NCBI RefSeq assembly: GCF_003369915.1
Contig: NC_046676.1
Location: 3,596,001-3,660,000 of the forward strand
Source: Drosophila miranda
Taxonomy: Eukaryota > Arthropoda > Insecta > Diptera > Drosophilidae
Length of the DNA: 64,000 nucleotides
Direction: 5' to 3'
Shown piece by piece: positions 42,387 to 54,110 of the stretch. Under the pieces are notes generated by a model. It saw nothing but the letters and a program-made list of their open reading frames with translations, was not told the origin of the DNA and ran no database searches. The position numbers and the translations under genes are program-made. Numbering within the stretch: the first letter of the stretch is position 1; each line of letters starts with the position of its first letter.

Positions 42387-42560
42387 GCCACGGCGATAGG
42401 TCCTCTAGATCCAGGGCGGTAATGGTGGCCAAGATCGCGTTCTCGTAGTCATCCGAGTCGGCTGGGCGAAACGGGTTGCGTTCCCGAGCTATCTCGGCGT
42501 CGGCTAATGGCTCCAGTTGGTAGTCCGTCGTCGGGGTTTCTGTGATCTCGTCCTGTGGTA
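42387..42560 (-). pseudogene. pol: Unit 1 pol fragment upstream of the deletion point
   Basis: A short open piece reads DYQLEPLADAEIARERNPF and ITALDLEDLSPWQQ in a different frame from the integrase end, so the deletion join lies around 42.38-42.41 kb. RT and RNase H should lie here in a full element. Units 2 and 3 have the same join. Confidence 0.6.
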
Positions 42561-42607
42561 TCGGGGTTCGTGGCTTACGTGATGTCTGTCGTGTTGGGTG
42601 ACTACGT

Positions 42608-44812
42608 GGTGACTCCCGGTTCGATGAGCTGGCCCTGGATTGATCCCGCGGGGCCGCAGCTATCTTTGCTGGAATATCCTGGTGATTCCTGGGTCCTGTT
42701 GCTGACTCCCGGTTCGATGAGCTGGCCCTGGGTTGGTCCAGCGGCGCCGAAGCTATCTCTGCCGAAGTTTTCTGCTTTCTGCTGTGTCCTGTTGGTGACT
42801 CCTGGTTCGACGAGCTGGCCCCGGATTGATCCAGTGGAGCCGTAGCTGTCTCTGCCCAAGTCCCTTGCTTTCTGCTGTGTCCTGTTGGTGACTCCTGGTT
42901 CGACGAGCTGGCCCTGGATTGATCCAGTGGAGCCGCAGCTGTCTCTGCCCAAGTCCCTTGCTTCCTGCTGTGTCCTGTTGGTGACTCCTGGTTCGACGAG
43001 CTGGCCCTGGATTGATCCAGTGGAGCCGCAGCTGTCTCTGCCCAAGTCCCTTGCTTCCTGCTGTGTCCTGTTGGTGACTCCTGGTTCGACGAGCTGGCCC
43101 TGGATTGATCCAGTGGAGCCGTAGCTGTCTCTGCCCAAGTCCTTTGTTTCCTGCTGTGTCCTGTTGGTGACTCCTGGTTCGACGAGCTGGCCCTGGATTG
43201 ATCCAGTGGAGCCGTAGCTGTCTCTGCCCAAGTCCTTTGTTTCCTGCGGTGTCCTGTTGGTGACTCCTGGTTCGACGAGCTGGCCCTGGATTGATCCAGT
43301 GGAGCCGTAGCTGTCTCTGCCCAAGTCCTTTTTTTCCTGCTGTGTCCTGTTGGTGACTCCTGGTTCGACGAGCTGGCCCTGGATTGATCCAGTGGAGCTG
43401 TAGCTGTCTCTGCCCAAGTCCTTTGTTTCCTGCGGTGTCCTGTTGGTGACTCCTGGTTCGACGAGCTGGCCCTGGATTGATCCAGTAGAGCCGGAGCTGT
43501 CTCTGCCCAAGTCCTTTGTTTCCTGCTGTGTCCTGTGGGTGACTCCTGGTTCGACGAGCTGGCCCTGGATTGATCCAGTGGAGCCGTAGCTGTCTCTGCC
43601 CAAGTCCGTTGTTTCCTGCGGTGTCCTGTTGATGACTCCTGGTTCGACGAGCTGGCCCTGGATTGATCCAGTGGAGCCGTAGCTGTCTCTGCCCAAGTCC
43701 TTTGTTTCCTGCTGTGTCCTGTTGGTGACTCCTGGTTCGACGAGCTGGCCCTGGATTGGTCCAGTGGAGCCGGAGCTGTCTCTGCCCAAGTCCTTTGTTT
43801 CCTGCTGTGTCCTGTGGGTGACTCCTGGTTCGACGAGCTGGCCCTGGATTGATCCAGTGGAGCCGTAGCTGTCTCTGCCCAAGTCCTTTGTTTCCTGCTG
43901 TGTCCTGTTGGTGACTCCTGGTTCGACGAGCTGGCCCTGGATTGATCCAGTGGAGCCGTAGCTGTCTCTGCCCAAGTCCTTTGTTTCCTGCGGTGTCCTG
44001 TTGGTGACTCCTGGTTCGACGAGCTGGCCCTGGATTGATCCAGTGGAGCCGTAGCTGTCTCTGCCCAAGTCCTTTGTTTCCTGCTGTGTCCTGTTGGTGA
44101 CTCCTGGTTCGACGAGCTGGCCCTGGATTGATCCAGTGGAGCCGTAGCTGTCTCTGCCCAAGTCCTTTGTTTCCTGCTGTGTCCTGTTGGTGACTCCTGG
44201 TTCGACGAACTGGCCCTGGATTGATCCAGTGGAGCCGGAGCTGTCTCTGCCCAAGTCCTTTGTTTCCTGCTGTGTCCTGTGGGTGACTCCTGGTTCGAAG
44301 AGCTGGCCCTGGATTAATCCAGTGGAGCCGTAGCTGTCTCTGCCCAAGTCCTTTGTTTCCTGCGGTGTCCTGTTGATGACTCCTGGTTCGACGAGCTGGC
44401 CCTGGATTGATCCAGTGGAGCCGTAGCTGTCTCTGCCCAAGTCCTTTGTTTCCTGCTGTGTCCTGTTGGTGACTCCTGGTTCGACGAGCTGGCCCTGGAT
44501 TGATCCAGTGGAGCCGGAGCTGTCTCTGCCCAAGTCCTTTGTTTCCTGCTGTGTCCTGTGGGTGACTCCTGGTTCGACGAGCTGGCCCTGGATTGATCCA
44601 GTGGAGCCGTAGCTGTCTCTGCCCAAGTCCTTTGTTTCCTGCTGTGTCCTGTTGGTGACTCCTGGTTCGACGAGCTGGCCCTGGATTGATCCAGTGGAGC
44701 CGTAGCTGTCTCTGCCCAAGTCCTTTGTTTCCTGCTGTGTCCTGTTGGTGACTCCTGGTTCGACGAGCTGGCCCTGGATTGATCCAGTGGAGCCGTAGCT
44801 GTCTCTGCCAAA
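42608..44812 (-). repeat. 93-bp tandem repeat, unit 1 (about 23.7 copies)
   Basis: 2,205 bp of a 93-bp unit (31 codons). On the minus strand two frames are open: frame A encodes GRDSYGSTGSIQGQLVEPGV plus TNRTQQETKDL (ORF 42602-44719, 705 codons); frame B encodes AETATAPLDQSRASSSNQES plus PTGHSRKQRTW and continues the protease frame. The last two units at the left end (42608-42790) are more diverged. A GGATTAATCC variant near 44314 stops frame B. Confidence 0.92.
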
Positions 44813-45732
44813 GTTTTCGTTTTGTTGCGTTGTCCTGTTGGTGTCGGGGTTCGTGCTGGGGAACTGGCCATGGTTGGTTCCATCGGTGTCGCAGTTCTTT
44901 CCGTCGTAGCTTCCTTCGTGTCCTGTTCTGGTGGCTTAATCCTGGGGTTGTTGCGTGATCTTGTCTGGTTGGGCTTTGCTGTCACTGCGGTTGGATGGTT
45001 CGTGGTTGGCTGTGGGGTGTTGGTCTGCGGCTGGTCTCGGATGGCAGTGGAGTCCGCAAACGTGACAGACCGTGGGCGTGGCTGGGCGGTGCATGATGGT
45101 ATCGTCCCGGCGGGTTTCTGCTGCAACTTCAGCTGCAGATATGCCCGTCCGCAGTGGATCCTTGCGCGGATGCCACAGAGGAAGTCGAGCCCCAAGATGA
45201 AGTCGTCTAATACCGTGGGGAGTATAAGAAGAGATACCTGTGTTTCTTGCTGATCCAGGCGCACTGTGACTGCTATCGCTTGGTTGATCTCCTTCCTGGT
45301 TCCATCTGCAAGGCGGATCCTGGTCCTCACCTCTCGCCTGTTCTCGGTCGCCCCTATCTCCTTCGCCAGCTGCTCACTGATGAAGGATCGTGTGGCTCCC
45401 GTGTCGAGGGTGGCCGCAAATGCTCTCCCATTGATGTCCACCAGGGCAGCGATCCTTCCTCCGGTCATGCTTAATGGGTGGGTTTCTCCTGTTCCTGGGT
45501 GCGCGCCTCCGTCCATGTCCCAGTTGGGCGGAGACCCGACCCGTTTCCCGTCGCTGGTTTCCGGCAGAACAGCTGAAGTGGCCGTTTTCCCCGCAGTTCT
45601 GGCAGGCTCGTTGTACATCGATCGCCTGCTCTTGCTCCTGGCCGATTCCTCGGTTGGCGATCTCGGTTTTCCCGGGTGTCTCGTGTGTGTTGCCTCGTTG
45701 TGGGTTGGTTCCATTGCCGGTATAGGCGGCAC
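44314..45732 (-). CDS. pol: Unit 1 retropepsin plus repeat-encoded tail
   Basis: 472 codons. The protease part reads INGRAFAATLDTGATRSFIS (active-site DTG at about residues 121-123), then VSLLILPTVLDDFILGLDFL, the C-terminal ILG-D-L motif. A P/T-rich linker follows, then frame B of the tandem repeat for five units to a stop at 44314. The first part of the ORF overlaps the Gag C-terminus in another frame. The protease domain looks undamaged. Confidence 0.8.
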   Translation of the reverse strand: MPPIPAMEPTHNEATHTRHPGKPRSPTEESARSKSRRSMYNEPARTAGKTATSAVLPETSDGKRVGSPPNWDMDGGAHPGTGETHPLSMTGGRIAALVDINGRAFAATLDTGATRSFISEQLAKEIGATENRREVRTRIRLADGTRKEINQAIAVTVRLDQQETQVSLLILPTVLDDFILGLDFLCGIRARIHCGRAYLQLKLQQKPAGTIPSCTAQPRPRSVTFADSTAIRDQPQTNTPQPTTNHPTAVTAKPNQTRSRNNPRIKPPEQDTKEATTERTATPMEPTMASSPARTPTPTGQRNKTKTLAETATAPLDQSRASSSNQESPTGHSRKQRTWAETATAPLDQSRASSSNQESPTGHSRKQRTWAETATAPLDQSRASSSNQESPTGHSRKQRTWAETAPAPLDQSRASSSNQESPTGHSRKQRTWAETATAPLDQSRASSSNQESSTGHRRKQRTWAETATAPLD

Positions 45733-46826
45733 GGGGTCGATGGTTCTGCGTGGTCCCGACGCTGCGGAGTGCGTCTCGGTCCCGCGCGGTTTCGTAGGCC
45801 GAAACGAGCTGGGTCAATTCTGTGAGTGATCGGAAATCTTGTCTGCGCGTGTACATTTGATACTCCGGACGGAGATTTTCGTAGATCCGCTCGAGTTCCT
45901 GTTCCCGAGTATACTGGGCTCGTTGCATCATCAGACGCAACTCGATAAGGTAATCCCGGAAGGATTCCTTGGGCTTCTGTTCCCGACTTCGTATGGTGTC
46001 TTCCAGCCGCTGGAAGTATCTGGGGAAGGAAGAATTCTAGGAATTCTTTCCGAAAGTCTGTCCAATTCTGTCCCTGCATCTGAAAAGTTCGGAACCATCC
46101 TTCGGCCTTACCTGTAAGGAGACCGGAGATGGCTCGCGGCAACTGCTCTGGGCTCCCGCCGTATGATTCCACTCGCTCCTCGAGCCTTTCGATGAACGCT
46201 AGTGGGTCCGCGTGGCCGTCGAAAGTAAATCCCCATTTCCGGAGTTTGTCCGCCAGTAACGAGTACGAGATCTCACCCCCTCCGGGGCGTGAGACCCGAT
46301 GTCCCTGAGGAAGACGTGGCTGTTCTCCTTCCGTGGTTGTCTGGTGGCTAGGCGTGGCCAGGGGTCCAGCGGTAGTGGGTACTGGCTCGTGGTTCTTGCT
46401 GGACGCCTCTGGTCTGGTTCCTTGGAGTGGTCCTTGGGCAGCTCGTTGTGGTTGCTCGTCCTGGGCGGCCGGTGTCTCGGTTGCTGACTCGCGGTATCCG
46501 TGGGTGGATCCTTGGCTCGTGCTGGGCAGCTCGGGTACAATTAATCGCAGTTTTTGTCCCTCCTTGCTGTCTTCCATCTTCGTCCGGCTCTCTGGCCCGG
46601 GTGACGTGGCTGGACTCCGGTGGTCCCTGGGGCTCGGTATGTTCCCAAAGTGCGTAGCCAATTCGTCCAGCCTTGCCTGCACGCCTTCGGGGTGCCCAGG
46701 GCGTGCGATGAATGCGGTGATCCGGCTCCGTAAGTCCTCTACAGTCCCAGATTCTCCTAGTCCAAACTTCTTAGCTAGGCTCTGCAGCTCGTCCTTCCTG
46801 CGGGACGCTATCCAGCGGATGTTCAT
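45374..46826 (-). pseudogene. gag: Unit 1 gag, frameshifted
   Basis: Starts MNIRWIASRRKDELQSLAKK at 46826, a SAP-like helix-turn-helix (GLGESGTVEDLRSRI), then a P/Q/T-rich linker and a capsid-like region (YSLLADKLRKWGFTFDGHADPLAFIERLEERV ... TGKAEGWFRTF split into two quotes here). A small indel near 46020-46035 (LP then frame change) shifts the frame; capsid continues in 45374-45940 (LMMQRAQYTREQELERIYEN). The zinc-knuckle region has an about 60-bp deletion relative to units 2 and 3, leaving one incomplete CQNCGENGHF. Confidence 0.8.
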
Positions 46827-47721
46827 CCTGATCCTGTTCCACTAATCGGGGCACCGGTGTGAGTCGTTATCAGCACGGTACTGGGTCAGGGCTCCATGGC
46901 TTTGTGGCCGAGGGCTCCTCTGCCATGTAGCTGCTCCTCTGCGATCGCCGGCTGTCCCTCGCTGCTCCGTTGTTCTACCGCTGCTTCGCTGCTTGGCTGC
47001 TCTGTCACTGCTTGGCTGCTCTGTCACTGTCTCGCTGCTCTGTCACTGCCTCGCTGCTCTGTCACTGCCTCGCTGCTCTGTCGCTGCGCCTTCTCCGCTC
47101 TGCCGCTGCCACGTTGCTCTGTCGCTGCTGCTTCTCCGCTCTGCCGCTGCCTCGTTGCTCTGTCGCTGCTGCTTTGCTGCTCTGCCGCTGCGCCGCTGCT
47201 GCTGCTTTGCTACTCTGTCGCTGGTGCCGCTTTGTCGCCGTCGCGTGCCAAAGTTTTAGGCGCCGTCCGCGGCCATTTTCTCCCGGCACGCGGTGCTGTG
47301 TCTTCGGCGTCTCTCCCCGTCTCTTTCTGTCGCGTAGGTGGCTGGCCGCGTGGGTTTTTTTTTGTTTTTTTCCGCGTGGTTTTCGCCGGCGCGTCTGGGA
47401 CACGTGCCGGCGGCTGTTGCTTTGGGGGTATTAGAGAAACCAGCCTCAGCTGTACATAAGTCGAGGGATCAAAGATTGGTGCTGGCTATTCGCCGGGACT
47501 CTGATTTTTGGCTGCTAATCACTGATTTTAAGTTTTCCTTCCTTTTCTCCTGCTGCTTTTCCTGATCCGTGGCTCCTAAGCATCGTTTGCTGTTTTGCTT
47601 TTGTGGGTCTTGCCTTTTAATTGTTGGCTGCTGCTTGGTTCCCTTTTCACTTTTAACTGCTTTTCACTTATTCCCTATGCTCACCGACTCTCCCCTCGTG
47701 AGTCCCTGCTCGGGCGCCATC
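46827..47721 (-). other. Unit 1 leader with tandem repeats and primer site
   Basis: Untranslated leader. At 46975-47225 a repeat of about 18-19 bp (CTGCTCTGTCACTGCCTCG and variants) occurs about a dozen times. The primer site is 47702-47719: on the minus strand TGGCGCCCGAGCAGGGAC, two bases from the LTR end. It differs by one base (G for A) from the complement of tRNA-Lys(UUU). Compared with unit 2, about 330 bp are missing near 46893. Confidence 0.8.
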
Positions 47722-49317
47722 TGTAAGGAAGTTCTCAGGCCGAGGTACAGCTTCTCAGTCTGTCCAGGGCCCGGTCCTTCCCCACAGCAAAATTTGTTGT
47801 GTGAGGACCTAAGGGGAGAGCCGCTCGTGGCGAAAGCGCGCCCGTGGGGTGGATCGTGGGACGGTCGGGCCTGGCCCGGCCACGAGGCGTGGGTGAAGCC
47901 GTGCTTGGGAGCTGCAGAGACGTGCGTTGGGGGTCATGTGTGGCGGGAGACGGGGTTTGGGTCAGGGATCGGAAAGGTGTGGGAGAGGGGAGCCCAGCCT
48001 AGCAGATGCCGCATGACCCACGACTCACATCTGCGTCGCCGGGTCCCCCGGGCGAGGGTGTAGGAGAGGGAACCCAGCTTTGCGAATGCCGCGTGAATCC
48101 ACGACTCACATCCAGCATCGCCGGGTCCCCAGGGGAGAAAGGTATAGGAGAGGGAAAACCCAGCTTGGTGAATGCCGCATGAATCCACGACTCACATCCA
48201 CTTCGCCGGGCCTCCCGGGAAAAGGGAAGAGAGGGGGAGGGGGGTGAGTGACTCCTACGGGCGAATGTTCTGAGACAGAGATTGGGTTGAGGCTGGTGTC
48301 TTTATTGTTTTCGGATCATTTCCCTACTTAAAATCCCGCGCCTGCAGCGGGGAAATAAACGCCAAAAAAAAATATCATAAACAACATGTGGGCATAGATA
48401 TGTAAAGAAACTGCGGGAATGTTCTGCTTATACCTGCCTACTGCACCGATCTATCCCCCCCAGAGCTCACATACGTGAGGTGGCTCACCCTTGTGTCCCT
48501 TCTTTGGGTCCTGTTCTCCCACGGCGGGTCCTCGTCACTTCGGTGGCTTCCTTTGCACACCGCGTGGGTGCGGTCACAGCTGGTTTTATTCACCGCGTGC
48601 GGGCGAACACGGCTTATTGCGTACACGGCGCGGTCACGGCTAGTTTTTCACATCTATTTTGGCTTCCGCCGCACAACCGGTCTGGCTCAGCCCTCCGAGA
48701 TCACTCTCGAGCTTGGCTCGCGCTGGACCGTGCCAGGCCTCTGCTTTTCTTTTTCGGAGCTTCTCTGCCGCTTCGCTGTTGCGCCGCCTTCGGCTGCCGG
48801 TCTCGGCTGCGTGGGTGTATGGCTGCGGGTGTGTATTGCCTGCTTCGCCGTCGGCTCTTTTCCTCGGCTGCGTGGGCGTAATACCGATCGGCGGCTTCTC
48901 TGCCGCTTCGTTCTCTTTCATGTTGTCTCTTTTCGTCTGCGTATAGCCGTTCTCTTCCTTGCGTTGGATGCGTGGGCGTACGAGCGTATCTCTTTCGGGT
49001 TGGTTCTCTTTTCCTTCGTATAGCCGTGGTGTACGTCTCTCTTCGCTGCGTGGCCGTAGTGTGCGTCTCTCTTACGTGTTGGTTCTCTTAGTTCTAATAA
49101 GTAAAAAGGCCTACTGTTTTGGGGTTTCTTAGCCTATTTCTTACTTTAATGGGTGAAAATAAGGATTCATTGTTGTTTGTCTTGGTAATACTAATAATAA
49201 TAGAAGTAATAAAATCGGATAATAGTGAATAATAATGAAATTAGATAACAAGCCGTCGGGGCGGTCCCTTTAGGGGATGGTGTCGTGGTCAGTGTTGTGG
49301 AGGCTTACGCCTTCACA
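47722..49317 (-). repeat. LTR 2, shared by units 1 and 2
   Basis: 1,596 bp; serves as 5' LTR of unit 1 (with the primer site at its left) and 3' LTR of unit 2 (polypurine tract at its right). Differs from LTR 1 by one extra C near 48460 and a few substitutions (for example near 48016 and 48968). Confidence 0.92.
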
Positions 49318-49325
49318 CTCCCTTC

Positions 49326-50027
49326 CTACTTCGGGGTGGGGCGCGGTGAAATGCGCACCAAATTTCCGCTGATGCATACGCGGAAGCGTTGGCCGTCGTG
49401 GTGTTCTAGGCTGCGGATCCGGCTGCGCCCGGGCTGCGCCGCGTTTGCCTGAGCGCTGGCGCCTTCCAGCAGGCTTTGCGGGATGCGGCGGTCAGGCGTG
49501 CTTACCCGCCAGGCGACTGGGGCGATTGGCCATTCCTGCTCCTCCTGCAGCGCGTTTAGCTCGGGCATCTCCTCGAACGCTGTGAGCAGTCCGCCCGCCT
49601 CTGCCTCTTCCAAGCCCAATGACAGGTCGCTGTCCTCCTTTGGTTGGCTCGGGTTTCCTGGTTCGGCCTCTCGGGCCGTGCAGCTCGTCGGTTCCGGGTT
49701 CGGGGCGTTGTGGTCGGTGGGAACTGGCGATAGCCACTTCATTGGTGCGTGGTCCAGCGGCTGCCAATCGGGATTCTCCCCTCTTTCCGGGGCTGCCACC
49801 TCCTCCTGCGCGTCCCACTCCTGCAGTCTGGCGTGCCACCCGTCGTCCCAGCTGGTGTCCGGGATCGGGCCGTTTGGGTTCTCCTGTTGATGGTCCATGC
49901 TGCGTGGTGTTGCCCGGTTCTGCTTGCGGGGTCGGGGAGTGGTGTCTTGCTTGTGGTTGGCTGGTCGTGGACCGTGGTTGCCTTGAGCTGGGCGGCGACG
50001 CACCCCTAGGATGCCCCTCCGTGCCAT
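49326..50027 (-). CDS. Unit 2 extra ORF
   Basis: 233 codons. Same as the unit 1 ORF for about 198 residues (one A to V change), then a roughly 22-base insertion near 49410 changes the frame, giving a different C-terminus that ends before the LTR. So the C-terminal 45 residues are not preserved between units. Confidence 0.5.
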   Translation of the reverse strand: MARRGILGVRRRPAQGNHGPRPANHKQDTTPRPRKQNRATPRSMDHQQENPNGPIPDTSWDDGWHARLQEWDAQEEVAAPERGENPDWQPLDHAPMKWLSPVPTDHNAPNPEPTSCTAREAEPGNPSQPKEDSDLSLGLEEAEAGGLLTAFEEMPELNALQEEQEWPIAPVAWRVSTPDRRIPQSLLEGASAQANAAQPGRSRIRSLEHHDGQRFRVCISGNLVRISPRPTPK

Positions 50028-50468
50028 CCTCTGCCTCTAGAGGCTGTGCGTCGCTCGTCCTTGGGTTGTCCGTGTCGGATCTGGTGGGGGGAAGAAACCT
50101 TGTTTGGTTAGTACCTGACCTGTGCCACTGAGGTGCCCTGTGCCCTGGGTTTCCCTGATCGGTGCATTTTCTAGTTTCTGGCTATTTCTTACTCTAATCC
50201 CTTAAGGGGAGTTAAGCTATCTTACTGCGTGTGTACGCGGTTGCCCCTTGCGGGGCGAGGACATTACGGCAGCGCACTACCATAAGTGGCCCTCATGAAC
50301 TCGCGGTTTTCCTGGTGCTGGGGTCGTCGTCATCGTTGTCTTCGTTGTCTTCGCTGGTGAGTGTGTGCTCGTTGTCGTGGTAGGCCTTGAGGTCGGCTAG
50401 TCCGGCCGTTCGTCGTTGTCTTCCTGGATGCTTCTGGAGTCGTGCTATGGTGGGAGAAATAAATTTTA

Positions 50469-51005
50469 CTACTTTGGCCCCTCATATTTGAGAGCCAGTT
50501 TGGCAGCGAAGTTGTCCGCCGCTTTGGACAGGTGATGTTGGCGTAGCATCACGAGCGTCCCGATCGTGGGTCTCCATTCGCGTCGAAGTAGGTTGTAGTT
50601 CCTGCTCTGCGTCTGTGATGCCTGCTGGGTATTTTCCTGTACGATGGCGAAGATTTCCTTGTGTCGCTTGGCCTTGTCGGTTGGGATCTCTGTCACTTCG
50701 CCTAGCCCTGGGGTCGCCTCTTCGTACAAGGCTCCAGGCAACCGAGGTTCCCGGCCGAGTACGATGAATGCTGGGCTGAAGCCTGTGGTGTCCGATGTGC
50801 TGCTGTTGATGGCTAGGCTGAGTTCGGGCAGCAGCTCGTCCCATGTCCGCTGGTCTCCATCGATGTACTGGGCGATCATGGTTTTGATCGTCCTGTTGGC
50901 TCGTTCCGTGGGGTTTTGTTGTGGGGTATAGGGCTTGCTGCCACGGCGATAGGTCCTCCAGTTCCAGGGCGGTAATGGTGGCCAAGATCGCGTTCTCGTA
51001 GTCAT
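50469..51005 (-). pseudogene. pol: Unit 2 integrase C-terminal remnant, truncated
   Basis: As in unit 1 with PYTPQQNPTERANRTIKT and no stop upstream, but five bases (GTAAG on the plus strand) are missing at about 50477, so the frame ends at ALKYEGPK. The SH3-like end (50282-50468) is out of frame. Confidence 0.8.
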
Positions 51006-51161
51006 CCGAGTCGGCTTGGCGAAACGGGTTGCGTTCCCGAGCTATCTCGGCGTCGGCTAATGGCTCCAGTTGGTAGTCCGTCGTCGGGGTTTCTGTGATC
51101 TCGTCCTGTGGTATCGGGGTTCGTGGCTTACGTGATGTCTGTCGTGTTGGGTGACTACGTG

Positions 51162-54110
51162 GTGACTCCCGGTTCGATGAGCTGGCCCTGGATTGATCCC
51201 GCGGGGCCGCAGCTATCTTTGCTGGAATATCCTGGTGATTCCTGGGTCCTGTTGCTGACTCCCGGTTCGATGAGCTGGCCCTGGGTTGGTCCAGCGGCGC
51301 CGAAGCTATCTCTGCCGAAGTTTTCTGCTTTCTGCTGTGTCCTGTTGGTGACTCCTGGTTCGACGAGCTGGCCCCGGATTGATCCAGTGGAGCCGTAGCT
51401 GTCTCTGCCCAAGTCCTTTGTTTCCTGCTGTGTCCTGTTGGTGACTCCTGGTTCGACGAGCTGGCCCTGGATTGATCCAGTGGAGCCGTAGCTGTCTCTG
51501 CCCAAGTCCTTTGTTTCCTGCTGTGTCCTGTTGGTGACTCCCGGTTCGATGAGCTGGCCCTGGATTGATCCCGCGGGGCCGCAGCTATCTTTGCTGGAAT
51601 ATCCTGGTGATTCCTGGGTCCTGTTGCTGACTCCCGGTTCGATGAGCTGGCCCTGGGTTGGTCCAGCGGCGCCGAAGCTATCTCTGCCGAAGTTTTCTGC
51701 TTTCTGCTGTGTCCTGTTGGTGACTCCTGGTTCGACGAGCTGGCCCCGGATTGATCCAGTGGAGCCGTAGCTGTCTCTGCCCAAGTCCCTTGCTTCCTGC
51801 TGTGTCCTGTTGGTGACTCCTGGTTCGACGAGCTGGCCCTGGATTGATCCAGTGGAGCCGCAGCTGTCTCTGCCCAAGTCCCTTGCTTCCTGCTGTGTCC
51901 TGTTGGTGACTCCTAGTTCGACGAGCTGGCCCTGGATTGATCCAGTGGAGCCGTAGCTGTCTCTGCCGAAGTTTTCTGCTTTCTGCTGTGTCCTGTTGGT
52001 GACTCCTGGTTCGACGAGCTGGCCCCGGATTGATCCAGTGGAGCCGTAGCTGTCTCTGCCCAAGTCCTTTGTTTCCTGCTGTGTCCTGTTGGTGACTCCT
52101 GGTTCGACGAGCTGGCCCTGGATTGATCCAGTGGAGCCGTAGCTGTCTCTGCCCAAGTCCGTTGTTTCCTGCTGTGTCCTGTTGGTGACTCCCGGTTCGA
52201 TGAGCTGGCCCTGGATTGATCCCGCGGGGCCGCAGCTATCTTTGCTGGAATATCCTGGTGATTCCTGGGTCCTGTTGCTGACTCCCGGTTCGATGAGCTG
52301 GCCCTGGGTTGGTCCAGCGGCGCCGAAGCTATCTCTGCCGAAGTTTTCTGCTTTCTGCTGTGTCCTGTTGGTGACTCCTGGTTCGACGAGCTGGCCCCGG
52401 ATTGATCCAGTGGAGCCGTAGCTGTCTCTGCCCAAGTCCCTTGCTTCCTGCTGTGTCCTGTTGGTGACTCCTGGTTCGACGAGCTGGCCCTGGATTGATC
52501 CAGTGGAGCCGCAGCTGTCTCTGCCCAAGTCCCTTGCTTCCTGCTGTGTCCTGTTGGTGACTCCTAGTTCGACGAGCTGGCCCTGGATTGATCCAGTGGA
52601 GCCGTAGCTGTCTCTGCCCAAGTCCTTTGTTTCCTGCTGTGTCCTGTTGGTGACTCCTGGTTCGACGAGCTGGCCCTGGATTGATCCAGAGGAGCCGTAG
52701 CTGTCTCTGCCCAAGTCCTTTGTTTCCTGCGGTGTCCTGTTGGTGACTCCTGGTTCGACGAGCTGGCCCTGGATTGATCCAGTGGAGCCGTAGCTGTCTC
52801 TGCCCAAGTCCTTTGTTTCCTGCTGTGTCCTGTTGGTGACTCCTGGTTCGAAGAGCTGGCCCTGGATTAATCCAGTGGAGCCGTAGCTGTCTCTGCCCAA
52901 GTCCTTTGTTTCCTGCGGTGTCCTGTTGGTGACTCCTGGTTCGACGAGCTGGCCCTGGATTGATCCAGTGGAGCCGGAGCTGTCTCTGCCCAAGTCCTTT
53001 GTTTCCTGCTGTGTCCTGTGGGTGACTCCTGGTTCGACGAGCTGGCCCTGAATTGATCCAGTGGAGCCGTAGCTGTCTCTGCCCAAGTCCTTTGTTTCCT
53101 GCTGTGTCCTGTTGGTGACTCCTGGTTCGACGAGCTGGCCCTGGATTGATCCAGTGGAGCCGTAGCTGTCTCTGCCCAAGTCCTTTGTTTCCTGCTGTGT
53201 CCTGTTGGTGACTCCTGGTTCGACGAGCTGGCCCTGGATTGATCCAGTGGAGCCGTAGCTGTCTCTGCCCAAGTCCTTTGTTTCCTGCTGTGTCCTGTTG
53301 GTGACTCCTGGTTCGACAAGCTGGCCCTGGATTGATCCAGTGGAGCCGTAGCTGTCTCTGCCCAAGTCCTTTGTTTCCTGCTGTGTCCTGTGGGTGACTC
53401 CTGGTTCGACGAGCTGGCCCTGGATTGATCCAGTGGAGCCGTAGCTGTCTCTGCCCAAGTCCTTTGTTTCCTGCTGTGTCCTGTTGGTGACTCCTGGTTC
53501 GACGAGCTGGCCCTGGATTGATCCAGTGGAGCCGTAGCTGTCTCTGCCCAAGTCCTTTGTTTCCTGCTGTGTCCTGTTGGTGACTCCTGGTTCGACGAGC
53601 TGGCCCTGGATTGATCCAGTGGAGCCGTAGCTGTCTCTGCCCAAGTCCTTTGTTTCCTGCTGTGTCCTGTTGGTGACTCCTGGTTCGACGAGCTGGCCCT
53701 GGATTGATCCAGTGGAGCCGGAGCTGTCTCTGCCCAAGTCCTTTGTTTCCTGCTGTGTCCTGTGGGTGACTCCTGGTTCGACGAGCTGGCCCTGGATTGA
53801 TCCAGTGGAGCCGTAGCTGTCTCTGCCCAAGTCCTTTGTTTCCTGCTGTGTCCTGTTGGTGACTCCTGGTTCGACGAGCTGGCCCTGGATTGATCCAGTG
53901 GAGCCGTAGCTGTCTCTGCCCAAGTCCTTTGTTTCCTGCTGTGTCCTGTTGGTGACTCCTGGTTCGACGAGCTGGCCCTGGATTGATCCAGTGGAGCCGT
54001 AGCTGTCTCTGCCCAAGTCCTTTGTTTCCTGCTGTGTCCTGTTGGTGACTCCTGGTTCGACAAGCTGGCCCTGGATTGATCCAGTGGAGCCGTAGCTGTC
54101 TCTGCCAAAG
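51162..54110 (-). repeat. 93-bp tandem repeat, unit 2 (about 31.7 copies)
   Basis: 2,949 bp. Frame A is open as one ORF of 1,078 codons (51155-54391) including a C/H-rich lead-in (MHRPATPTVCHVCGLHCH). The diverged left-end units (encoding SFGAAGPTQGQLIEPGV and SKDSCGPAGSIQGQLIEPGV) occur three times, at offsets of 372 bp (four units) and 651 bp (seven units), a higher-order structure not seen in units 1 and 3. Confidence 0.92.

Noticed and set aside
42608..44812. CRISPR-like array
   Set aside because: The whole 93-bp unit repeats without unique spacers, in a eukaryotic transposon.
46896..47459. Plus-strand Leu/Cys-rich ORFs (LLCHCLAALSL)
   Set aside because: Translation of a leader tandem repeat in the antisense direction; low-complexity and present only because the repeat lacks stops.
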